Origin: Trichopria drosophilae
Taxonomy: Eukaryota; Arthropoda; Insecta; Hymenoptera; Diapriidae
Reading direction: 5' to 3'
Assembly (NCBI GenBank): GCA_030407085.1
Contig: CM059584.1
Coordinates: forward strand, 128,683,001 to 128,747,000
DNA length: 64,000 nucleotides
The notes beneath the pieces are model-generated. The model saw nothing but the letters and a program-made list of their open reading frames with translations. It made no database searches and had not been told where the DNA came from. The position numbers and the translations under genes are program-made. Numbering within the stretch: the first letter of the stretch is position 1; every line of letters starts with the position of its first letter. Shown piece after piece: positions 22,883 through 33,482 of this stretch.

Positions 22883-23340
22883 CAGTAGAGTCTTGGTATA
22901 TTTACCCACACGGTTCCTCGCCTTCCCCTCCCGCCGGGTTATATTTACCTATAAAGAAGGAGAGCGCTGCTTCTCCCACTTTCAGTCGTGTTAGATTCGT
23001 GACGTCACAGCAGGCCCCTCCTGAGGCCCCAGCCCGGAAAGTGGGGGGAAAAAGAGAGCGACGACATGCAAATATAACGAGACAAATATGATAGTACGTA
23101 AATATAGCGAGACATAAATAAATCGGGACCCCAACGGGCACGAGGACCCAAATGTTTCTAAAACGATTTTAGAACATTCCAGAAACGTTCCCAAAACGTT
23201 TTATGTCTGCAACTTTTACGGAACGTTTTATAAACGTTTCATCCATGTTGCAGACATAAAACTTTTTAGGAACGTTTCTGGAACGTTCTAAAAACGTTTC
23301 AGAAACATTTGGGACTTTCGTGTCCGTTGGGACTCTACTG
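22883..23340. mobile_element. TA-flanked CAGTAG miniature element, 458 bp
   Basis: The ends are CAGTAGAGTC and GACTCTACTG with TA on both outer sides (22881-22882 and 23341-23342). A TA target with CAG...CTG ends is typical of the Tc1/mariner-pogo group. The left half is the CG-rich body (CCTCCCGCCGGG, GTGACGTCAC). The right half carries a separate 200-bp palindrome listed below. The minus frames at 22902-23194 fall inside and are not genes. Confidence 0.65.
23131..23330. mobile_element. 200-bp palindrome nested in the CAGTAG element
   Basis: The left end CCAACGGGCACGAGGACCCA mirrors the right end TGGGACTTTCGTGTCCGTTGG. Between them, AAATGTTTCT, AACGTT and TTATGTCTGCAAC words pair with their complements. 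The palindrome abuts the right terminus of the host element, so it most likely inserted there. A 67-codon minus frame at 23169-23372 is a by-product. Confidence 0.6.
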
Positions 23341-25547
23341 TATCTTAATTTTTCATACTTAAAGTTTTTCATACTTAAGTTATTGTAATTATTTTCATCG
23401 CAATAACGCTTAGGTACAGTTCTTTAGTAGCACAAATCATTAGATTTTGGCTCTAAATTGGTAATGAAGCATTTAAGAAAATATGTAAAAATCATACTTT
23501 TTAATGTTTTTTTTGTAAATATATTTTAGCTACGAATTTCATGACAAAATTAATCAGGAACAAATTAAAGGATACACGATTATCTTTAAAATTAAAAAAA
23601 AATGAATGCTCTATCTATTTTCGTTGCACAGTTACAGCTCTTCAAAGCTGCGGTTTAGGAAAAAAAATCGGCACAATTTTCCTCATCTTATACCGATAAT
23701 TGATTAACTATTTCTACAAGTGTCGATGAAAAAATCTAAAAAAAAAAACAAGTTAGAGGAAATGTATTTCCGCATAATTATAAAAAAACTTTCTATCTAC
23801 TATATTTCAAAAGTTATAACAAAAATTTTCAAAATTCACAATGGCGTATCCAAGATGGCGGACTAAAACGTACAAAGTTAGTTGATCGAAATGAAAGTAA
23901 GTACTCGGATGTTTCCGCGGTTACAGAGTATAAATAAACCTAATCAAAGTTTAAAATGTGAGATTCAATATGGTAAACGTGATTGTTAACATTTTATAGT
24001 TCTCCTGTAAAAACAATCACATATATTCATCGTTTATTTCTATTTTTGTTTTTTGAAAATAAGTAAAATTATGATCCGCCCTTTAGAATGTTGCATTGAA
24101 CTTGTCACATCAACATGTTGCAATACAATACGATATTTAGAAATTAATAAGGCTGCATTAATAAAGTCGGTAATAAAATATAAAATTGGTATGAAAATAA
24201 TTATATCTTTTTATTTATATATATAAATACTATTTTACTTACCCGATGTTGCGGAAGTAAAATATCACTTTCTCTGTCTAAGGAACGACATAAAATAGTT
24301 TTCTCACTCTCTGAGCGGAAAATACCATGTGCAATAAGGAAGAACAGGTAACAAGTTTGTCATACAATAGAGTGAAATGAGTGAACAATAGAGCAAAAAG
24401 AGAAAAATAAGGATAATAAATCATAAAAAGTAGGAACGGTTGTACATATAATAGTAGTATTAATAACACGGAAGGTTTTACTTCGCATTTAATGTAAGAT
24501 GAGTCAAGGATAATAGTTAAATTTAAGTAAATCATACCTAAATCACTGCAGTATTTTTATTCTTTATTTCTGTCCATACTCCGATTGTAACAAAAACAAG
24601 ATTTTTTCACTTACGAAAACACGGAAAAGAAAATTTCGATTTTTAATCATTAACCAATTGTGAAGTATCCAATTATTTAATTACTGACAAATTTTTGATA
24701 ATTTTTTTTATAAGTTAAATGTATTAAAAAGAAATTAATTTCAAAATATTCTGTGTATATATTTTTCAAAAACTATTCGACAATAGTCAATTTCAAAACT
24801 GAGAAAAATTTTTGTCCATTTTTAGTTACTCGTTCAAAACAAGTTTAATTTTTACAATACACGAGTTTAGTTATAATTTTTACACGATTTAGTTAATAGA
24901 AAAAATAAAAGAGATGAAAATACTCTTGGATTCGTAGAAATTGTACGTTGTTTTTCACATTTCTCCATCTTAAGTATGTTTTCACATACTGGGTTGCAAC
25001 TTTCCCAGATAATATAACTGACAATGAAATACATTCCAAGGTTCTGACCGATCAAGCTGCAGGTAGTTAATATTTCTAAATTCACGAAAAACTTCTTTGA
25101 AATTACGTGAAAATCTTTCTGACGATACTAAATGAACATGCTTGTAAAAACTAAAATAGCAAGAAAATTCTTACGTTCGCATTATAAGATATTTTTTATT
25201 TCTTCAAAGTCAGAAACTTTAATCGTGACTCGTATTTTTCACTTGCATGAGTCACAAATGATCAAATATTTCAGATTTCGATTTATGTAAGCGCATGCTG
25301 AGGATCGGAAATGTCAGTTAGACCTAAAATGACCAGGCCTGCAGATAAAGAGTTTAGGTATACTGTATACCTGCAATGGGTTCTAACAAATCAGAGTCAA
25401 ATCCGGTACCAGATCAGGCCCTGATAAGAACCAGAAATATGCGATTTATTAGTAAGAATGTTTGGACATCTGGTATATTTATTACAAACGTAAATTACGC
25501 GGTGTGACAAAATAAAAAATCTAAATATATTTTTAACGGAATATAGT
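23341..25547. other. Gene-free AT-rich stretch
   Basis: No supportable gene. One degraded 120-bp-family core (CACAATGGCGTATCCAAGAT, GGCGGAC) is at about 23836-23864. The minus frames at 24278-24535 and 24867-25085 have no recognisable motif. Confidence 0.4.
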
Positions 25548-26641
25548 ATAGACTTTATAGGGCACGAAAAAGTGAGAAGAATGATATGGTTACTTTTTTA
25601 TCCACCCCAAAATCTCATTTTATACTTAAAAATCGTTTTATATTAAATTTTTGTAAAAAGTAACTCATGGCTCCAGTAATTTTCACTCGTTTTTAAAATG
25701 TCTTCTTTATTAGGAAACAAGAAGGATATATCATTGCAATGCTTTATTGTTTACATCGATATCTTAAAGACTCACAAAGATTCAAACGAATATATCTTAA
25801 AAATTTCTATTTTTATCCAATTTTTTCATCTTTGACAACGATTTTACGATATTATTTGATTATGAATGTTATTTTTATTACCCTATCTTGAAAGTATATG
25901 TAATTTCGATTAAAATGGTTTATTTGTTTAATTGAATTGGTTAAAATTTGACTAAGAATACTGTATTATAAAATTTTTTGAATTTTACGCAAAATTTAAA
26001 TGTAGTGAAACTTCGAATCGTAGCCTACAATATCATGCACAATATCACTCAATAACAAAAATGGAAGATGCTGAGGAGAATTAAACAATTTCAAAACTCA
26101 AAAATGTTTACTTGATCTTTTGCGTTTATAAAAATCATTTGTTTCGCGTTTAAGTGACCAACAGTAATCTGAAAGCACATTGATGGAGCTTTTCCTTGAA
26201 AACGAGTTTCGAAAGCTACTAATTCCTGATGCAATCTTTCACCCTGTTCGTCACTGAGTTGGCCAAGATATTCGGGAGAGAAATTAAAATGCGAATGCAG
26301 AAAATGAATCTTGATCGATATGTTGTAATTCATTGCATCGTAGGCTTTCAAAAATTCATCAACTATATGAATGTAGTCGGATCTTTTGTTAATACCAAAG
26401 TTGAAAAAATTGAATAAAAATGAACATTTGTAAGATATATTCGTTTGGATCTTTGTGAGCCTTTAAGATATCGATGTAAATAACAAAGCGTTGAAAAAAT
26501 ATATCATTCCTGTTTCCTAATAAATGAGAAATTTAAAAATCAAGTAAAAATTAAGGAAGCTATGAATTACTTTTTAAACAAATTTTTAAAAAAACAACCA
26601 TACCATTCCCCTCAATTTTTCATGCCCTATAAAGTGTACTA
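25548..26641. mobile_element. Inverted-arm element carrying pseudogene copy 2
   Basis: The left arm (25548-25832) begins GACTTTATAGGGCACGAAAA and contains ATATCTTAAAGACTCACAAA. The right arm (26400-26641) is its inverse, with CATGCCCTATAAAGTGTAC and TTTGTGAGCCTTTAAGATAT. The left arm is also shared with 10240-10390. The middle carries the frameshifted protein fragment. Either this is a rearranged copy of a gene-bearing transposon, or its end was duplicated in inverse orientation beside the gene. Confidence 0.55.
26092..26410 (-). pseudogene. Broken mobile-element-associated protein gene, copy 2 (C-terminal part)
   Basis: On the minus strand an open frame reads NKRSDYIHIVDEFLKAYDAM, then SIKIHFLHSHFNFSPEYLGQ, then SDEQGERLHQELVAF and RFQGKAPSM. 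A one-base frameshift near 26170 moves the rest to another frame, SDYCWSLKRETNDFYKRKRS, which reaches a stop near 26092. This order (KIHFLHSH, DEQGERxHQ, RxQGK, DYCWxLKR, then a basic tail) matches the C-terminal half of the uncharacterised arthropod/cnidarian family seen at 10.4-10.7 kb. The N-terminal half is absent. The frameshift and the loss of the upstream part mark it as dead. Confidence 0.7.
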
Positions 26642-27210
26642 TGTCCCGTTAAAAGTATATTTTCACTATCATACCGTATTATTTTCAGTGAAAACTCATT
26701 TTTTTCTACTTTTCAATTTTAACAATTTCTTTTTCTCACAAAACTAAGTGTGCACGAATGCGTGGTAGTATGAAAAAAGACAAGTCTTTTCTACGTAATT
26801 TTGAGTTATTCCACTTAAATTGATAAAATTTGAATAACATGAATTTAAAAATTATTATCTTTTTGATAGTACATTAGCAGTAAACAACATCCCATATTGT
26901 TATCAAGTACTTTCTTTCTTATTACATACTTTTTATGAAAAAATATTCCAATATTGAAACATCTTAATCGAGATTATAAAATAGGCAACTAACTTAGCAG
27001 ATTTTCGAAATTCAAAATGGAGGACTTAATATGGCGGACTATGATACGGAAAATTGCATGGTTTAAAACTCGTTTTTCTGGGGTTTTAAGAGCTAGTGGA
27101 TTATGAATTAAAAAAAAATTAAAAATACACTTTCAGCTTGCTCAACGGCCGTAAAATGGAGCATTTTTAATGCAAGAATACAAAAACTCTTTCTGGTAAA
27201 TAGCGAAATG

Positions 27211-27590
27211 CACTGTAAACTCGTCACTGCCAAAACGGGTGTCTTATTTTGAGACACTTTTGTCCTCACTTTAATCACGTTTTTGGGTATCTTAGAGAAA
27301 GACGTTATAAATAACTTGTTTTGAAATGCTAGAAATGTCTTCATTCTCAATCTGAATGTACTGATCGATAGCTGATACATAATCTAAAAGTGTTTTACTG
27401 TCTTCATTGTATGACTGAGATTATAAGACACAAAAATGTCTTATTTACCATGGATAGACGCAGATATTATTTCAAATTTTGAGACACTTTGCAACGAACA
27501 TATATTAAGACGCTTATTCTGAAAATAAATTGTTGAAGTTTCTAATGTCTTCAAATAAGACATTTAGAAGATACGAGTTTTTGCAGTATG
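27211..27590. mobile_element. GTGTCTTA-word miniature element, 380 bp
   Basis: Ends are CACTGTAAACTCGT and ACGAGTTTTTGCAGTATG. The internal words GTGTCTTATTTTGAGACAC and TGTCTTCAAATAAGACA repeat in both orientations. A 127-bp relative with CACTGCAGAATG and TTTTCTGTGT ends lies at 30192-30318, on the other side of the foldback element. The 90-codon minus frame is a by-product. Confidence 0.5.
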
Positions 27591-27680
27591 TGCAACAAAG
27601 CCATCGGTGCGTGTTTAACACTACTTATCCATGTCATAACATATTTATTCCAAAATTCTAATCTCTTTTATCTCATTTAA

Positions 27681-30124
27681 CCCTTTAACGCTCATATGGC
27701 CACAATTTTAACGTCAACTTCAAGCTCGTGCCTTTCAATTATAACCCGTGTGAAAAAAATATTGGGATACATATTCTTGTGTAAAAAAGTCTCATCTTTC
27801 GAATGGCATAGCCAAATTTATCAATAAATGAACGCAAAATGTATTTTTTTTTAACAATAAACAAAAAAAAAACGCTGATTTTCGATTTGTGTTTTTTTTA
27901 AAGGAATTTTTTTAACTATGTTGCCGGCACTTAAGAACATTCTAACCCATCAGGATGCGGGACCCGAAAGTTGTACTTCCAAAATATATTTTTAGATACT
28001 TTGATTTTTATTGTTAACCGATCCAAAATGGCGCCCGAATGCCCGAAATTATTACAAAATCACAGTAATATGCACTTTTGAGGTCTAATCTAAGTTTTAG
28101 CAAGCAAAATAACTTTTGTCAATTTTATGCCAACAGATTGGATGCACATTAGCATAATTAGCTCATACAATTGATTTTCAAGATGGCGGCCGTGATGAGT
28201 CAGCTAAAATAACGTATTTACACAGCTTTATAGCCACTGTATAGTCTTCAAACCTCTTTGTTTAATAGTTTTATGAACTCACAGGATCATTAGATCTAAA
28301 TTCATTACTAGCTTATCAAAATTCAAAATGGTGGATCCAATATGGCGGAACGCAAACTCAAAAATAGCGATTTATGAAAAATAAAAAATACTACCGTATT
28401 CTACCTGAAATTTGGAATAAAAATACTTCTATTCATTTTGTCGCTCAGAGCAGCCGTTCCCAAGTAAAAAATTATCAAAACATCAAAATCGAAAATTCAC
28501 CTCCAAACTTTGCAAGCACGCTTTTAGACGGACATACAATGGCTTTTCAATGGCGATCACGCGTTCTTTGCCTCTGATTTATTCGTGTTCACCAGAGTTG
28601 CCCGATTCTCACCACGGGGAGGTGAACGCTTTTGAGAATCATATTTTTTGTATTTTTTGTATTGTTTGTATTGTTTTTGTGGGTTTTTGTATTTAAAAAA
28701 AAAAAATGTTATTTATAACATTTTTTCTTAGGTTTTCTAATTTTTAGCGCTTCTATTCGAGGATGAGCCGTCTTGAAGTATGTACCACAATAATACTTAT
28801 TCACTTCCTCACTCATTGTCAGAGCCGCCGTTCTCACGTCAAATAGTATATTACGTATCTAGGGCGGAAACGGAGGCATTGCAGCGAGGGCGTGAGCGGT
28901 CCGAGCAAAAGGAAATCAATCATCGGCCGATGCTTACAATGCATGTTTTCACCCGTGTTCTATGCATTATTGTGGTACATGCTTCAAGACGGCTCATCCT
29001 CAAATGGAAGAAAGATAAGAAACTAAACATTAAAAAACCTAAACCAAATTTATAAAATAAAAAAGATACAAACAGATACAAAACAATACAAAAACTAAAA
29101 AAAAATACAAAAACTACAAAAACACCAAAAAAATATACAAAAAATACAAAAAAATACAACAAAAATGATTCTCAAAAGCGTTCACCTCCCCGTGGTGAGA
29201 ATCGGGCAACTCTGGTGAACACGAATAAATCAGAGGCAAAGAACGCGTGATCGCCATCGAAAAGCCATTGTACGTCCGTCTAAAAGCGTGATTGCAAAGT
29301 TTGGAGGTGAATTTTAGATTTTGATGTTTTGATAATTTTTTACTTGGGAACGGCTGCTCTGAGCGAGAAAATGAATAGAAGTATTTTTATTCCAAATTTC
29401 AGGTAGAATACGGTAGTATTTTTTATTTTTCATAAATCGCTATTTTTGAGTTTGCGTTCCGCCATATTGGATCCGCCATTTTGAATTTTGATAAGCTAGT
29501 AATGAATTTAGATCTAATGATCCTGTGAGTTCATAAAACTATTGAACAAAGAGGTTTGAAGACTATACAGTGGCTATAAAGCTGTGTAAATACGTTATTT
29601 TAGCTGACTCATCACGGCCGCCATCTTGAAAATCAATTGTATGAGCTAATTATGCTAATGTGCATCCAATCTGTTGGCATAAAATTGACAAAAGTTATTT
29701 TGCTTGCTAAAACTTAGATTAGACCTCAAAAGTGCATATTACTGTGATTTTGTAATAATTTCGGGCATTCGGGCGCCATTTTGGATCGGTTAACAATAAA
29801 AATCAAAGTATCTAAAAATATATTTTGGAAGTACAACTTTCGGGTCCCGCATCCTGATGGGTTAGAATGTTCTTAAGTGCCGGCAACATAGTTAAAAAAA
29901 TTCCTTTAAAAAAGACACAAATCGAAAATCAGCGTTTTTTTTGTTTATTGTTAAAAAAAAATACATTTTGCGTTCATTTATTGATAAATTTGGCTATGCC
30001 ATTCGAAAGATGAGACTTTTTTACACAAGAATATATATCCTAATATTTTTTTCACACGGGTTATAATTGAAAGGCAAGAGCTTGAAGTTGACGTTAAAAT
30101 TGTGGCCATGTGAGCGTTAAAGGG
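27681..30124. mobile_element. Giant TTAA foldback element, 2444 bp, arms about 1.1 kb
   Basis: CCCTTTAACGCTCATATGGC at 27681 mirrors GCCATGTGAGCGTTAAAGGG at 30124, and TTAA stands outside both ends (27677-27680, 30125-30128). The left arm 27681-28794 and right arm 28965-30124 match closely throughout, with small differences in A/T homopolymers. The loop, 28795-28964, is only 170 bp. The ends are of piggyBac type. No transposase is present. Frames at 28374-28577 and 28780-29162 are parts of the arms or loop. The arms contain 120-bp-family cores (GGTGGATCCAATATGGCGG at about 28328). Confidence 0.8.
28795..28964. repeat. Loop of the giant foldback, itself a repeat
   Basis: The loop contains TAGTATATTACGTATCTAGG, GGAGGCATTGCAGCGAGGG and CCGATGCTTACAATGC, also found with a deletion at 2549-2640. 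It is CG-rich relative to the arms. It may be the remnant of an insertion around which the arms formed. Confidence 0.5.
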
Positions 30125-30191
30125 TTAATCATATATTGTGCAAGAAATTCTGATTTCAGATACATAAAGTTGCCTCAAAAATCTACATGTG

Positions 30192-30318
30192 CACTGCAGA
30201 ATGGGGGTTTATGGGTGTCTTAAATGAAGACACTAAGATACTTCGAAGTCTTACCTTTTAAAAAGTGTCTTTATTTTCGCGCCTTAAAAACGAATTGTCT
30301 CAAAATTATTTTCTGTGT
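30192..30318. mobile_element. Small relative of the 27211 GTGTCTTA element
   Basis: CACTGCAGAATG at the left and TTTTCTGTGT at the right enclose GTGTCTTAAATGAAGACACT and AATTGTCTCAAAATT. The vocabulary matches 27211-27590. Ends are imperfect. Confidence 0.4.
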
Positions 30319-31005
30319 AATAAAATAAAATATATTTAATTTTTAACTTCGAGTCATTCCATTACTATTTTTTCACGTCTTTCGCAAGGATATCGAATTA
30401 AGTTGTCTGAAAAACTATACACACAGTAAACATACCTTTTGATCAATTTTTACTTACTGATTTGAGGATAATGACAATAAAGCAAGATATTAAGAAATGG
30501 TTAACCTAGCATAATCTAACATGATTTTAGAAGCGAAATTTCCTCAATTTTCTTTACTTCATGTCTTATACAAATTTAAAAAAATTGATAATTAGCAACC
30601 TAGAAACTTTAGAATAATTATTGAAAAGTATTAAAATCCCTGTGTAAATTCTACCACCAAGGTTCGTTGAAGTAGAGTCGTCTAGGATGAAGGCTCACCA
30701 ATTTTCAAAAACAGAATTGAATGAGGACATGATTTTGGTAATATCAAGGAATCTCTAAATAAACGAATTATTGACAACGATAAAAAGTAGAAAACTATTT
30801 TATAAGGAAAATATAAAATACTGTTAATATCGGATTCGAGATCGGTGCCACCTAAATTTAACCTCAATAAAATAGCTAGACATAAACATTGTAATGTTAG
30901 AAACATTATTATCATGATCTCTCGCTTCGACATATTAAAGTCGTTTAATATTAATTCACCCAACCATTCCACCTTCAATATTGTACAAATTCAACATTCC
31001 ACCAA
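30319..31005. other. Gene-free AT-rich stretch
   Basis: No supportable gene. The 98-codon minus frame at 30682-30978 includes a hydrophobic run (MFLTLQCLCLAILLRLNL) that could be a chance product of AT-rich DNA. No family is recognised and an opposing frame overlaps it. Confidence 0.35.
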
Positions 31006-31632
31006 CCCTTTTCGTCCGAAAAGTTCAAAAAATAGACAAAACTTTAAGCGCCTTAACTTTTGAACCAAACGCCGCTAAAAAAGTTTCAGACCTCCTAATT
31101 TAATCCCGGGGTCAGAATCAGCCAGCGATCGTTTTTTCGAAAAATTACCGATATTTTCAACGTGTTTTTCCAAGAATCAGGATTTTTAACATTGAAAAGG
31201 ACAATACTGACCATTACAAAAGGTACATATTTTTGCTTAGCCCTTCTGGTGTTTTTTTTTCAATAAACAAAATGGCGGCTGCAAGATGGCGTCTCCAAAT
31301 TGTAATTTGTATTTTCTCCTACAAATGTGGATTTTTTGACCGTGTAAATCATACAGAATTCGGATGAAAATATAATAATTATCAGTTATATCATACCTAT
31401 CATACCTAATTTCATCACGAATCATTCATAACCTCAAATTAGTTATATACAATGGGTTTTACCCATTTTTTGTCTGATTTTCACTCAATTTCTGACGTTT
31501 CACGGGATTCGAAAAAGGAGGACCGAAACTATCGATCTTGACTTATTTCAATTTTGTTTTAACGGTGTTTGAAACAAAAGTGTCAACACTGAATGTTCAT
31601 CCATTTTTTGGACTTTCGGGAAGAAAAGTAGT
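31006..31632. mobile_element. Short copy of the 5608-8810 element family, 627 bp
   Basis: It begins CCCTTTTCGTCCGAAAAG and runs through CCGGGGTCAGAATCAGCCAG, AATGGCGGCTGCAAGATGGC and TTCATAACCTCAAATTAG in the same order as 5608-6135. It ends with the inverse terminus (GGTGTTTGAAACAAAAGTGT, GGACTTTCGGGAAGAAAAG). The outer flank is CCAA rather than TTAA on the left, and the right end is mutated, so it is an old copy. With only 627 bp it is probably close to the basic element, and the 3.2-kb copy would be the expanded form. Confidence 0.6.
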
Positions 31633-32574
31633 TTATCTCTAAAATTCATTCGCATATATCCAAAACCTCGAATATTGAAGAAAATGCTTTAAAAATTGGA
31701 TATTTCTAAATAAATAAATGCCTACTAATGTATCTTTTAAGTTCAAACATTTTGTGCACTTTTTATGCAACAGAAACACTCGCCAATCTGTACATGAAAA
31801 TTGAAATTTAAAAATCGGTTTTTCTTAATATTTTTTTTTTAAATCAAAAATTAGTGAACATGTTGTTTTTACTCTTTGCGACCCTCGAAAAGTGTTAGTT
31901 GTAGTATTTCGGTGCCGTCAAATTAAAAATTTGGTTTTTGGAAAGTTCGACTTTTACAAATACCATAAAATTACTAATTTATTAGATCCCAAAAGTATAA
32001 TGTGAACATAAAAACTCTAATTTACTAAGAAATAATATAACATTTTTAGAAATTAAAAAATTGACGTATCTCACAAAAAATTGGCTAAACCTCGTTCAAA
32101 TATTCTTGGATTTGTGATTTTGAAACAGAGAAGTGACCATGAATTCCAGCCTTAGGAGGGAGAAGGAGCTACAAGGTAAAGGGTGACGAGTGAGACAGAA
32201 AGAATCACATTTAAAATTCGCGCGTTCACACGCTCTCGCACTCGGTGCAGGGCTTCGACGTGCGGCAATTACCTGTAATTTGTATACTTCGAGGGGCTAC
32301 CGCCATCTTGAAAACCTTCATATATATATGCCTTTATATATACATGTATATAAGCACATATGAGAGTTTCGAACGTATTGTTCGTGTCGATGAAAATATC
32401 GAAGCTTGGCCGCACATGTGTTGGAAATATGCATGCTCGGCGAAGAATGCACGCTTAGGAAGGCATCAAACAGAAATAATTATGAAAATGATATTTTAGA
32501 GGAAATGTTACCTTTTGAAATTCCATACAAATTTTAATTTTAATTGTTGAAAAATCGAAATAGAGAAATTTTTG
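31633..32574. other. Gene-free stretch with a less AT-rich patch
   Basis: Around 32130-32470 the sequence is more complex (GGAGAAGGAGCTACAAGG, GCGCGTTCACACGCTCTCGC, GCTTGGCCGCACATGTGTTG) and has no copy elsewhere in the window. An 84-codon frame (32245-32499) lies in it without recognised motif. It may be conserved non-coding sequence or an exon, with nothing decisive either way. Confidence 0.3.
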
Positions 32575-33482
32575 TTCAAATTTAGTTTAACGTTGTTTTT
32601 TTTAGTCAACAAAATTAGTCGAATATTGTACGACCAAATTGTCGTAGAAATGTCAAAAAAATGGTATATTTATGTTTATAAATTGTACATATTTATTTCC
32701 CTTTTATATATGCATATCACACAAATGTTCATATTCAAAATATTCTATAAATTTGTACATGTTTACTATTTCTTTAACTTTTAGTAACAAATTTTTATAT
32801 GTAATATTTTCATTTTAGGTGGGTTCTTTAAAATTTATGTACACTATTTCAATTTTTCAGGACCAATATATATTCGACTGCTCTTTCAAATGCCATATGT
32901 GAAAAACATATTCTATTTTTAAGTTTTACGCATCAATTTGAAAAGTATGATAACTTATATAAAAATATTTACCAAGAATTCGTCTTGAATCAAAGGCTTC
33001 TGGAGTTAAATCGATGTGAAGTCTATGAGTAATTTCCGAAGATTATGATTGAAAATACAAGGAAAAAATCGTTAAAAATACTTCACAAATTAAAAAATTG
33101 TCGTGAAAAATGTATTTGAAAAACTTACTAAACTTTCGGAAGTTGAGAGTACGGCAGAAATGAAAATATTGTATACTGATTGTACAGAAGTATTCAGGAC
33201 AATTTTCGTGCGTTTTCAGAAAACTTTCGAAAATTGATAACACAAATTTTCAAAAAATGCACCAGAAACTTTTCTTACAGACTTGTTTTCTAAAAACGTT
33301 TTTGAAGTAACAGTACAAAGTATTTTACAGTTTCTCGAACCCTTAACATCCAAAACTCAAATATTGTCACTGAATAAAGTTATTTCATGCAGAAAATAAA
33401 AAACATTTTTGCCTGTCTTAGAAAAAAGAGAAATAATTTATATGCTAATAAATTTCTCGACTTTTGAGAAGTAAAAAATTAA

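Noticed and set aside
28374..29162. Open frames of 67, 91 and 80 codons on both strands
   Set aside because: All lie within the arms or loop of the giant foldback element and contain low-complexity FFVFFV-type stretches from A/T homopolymers.
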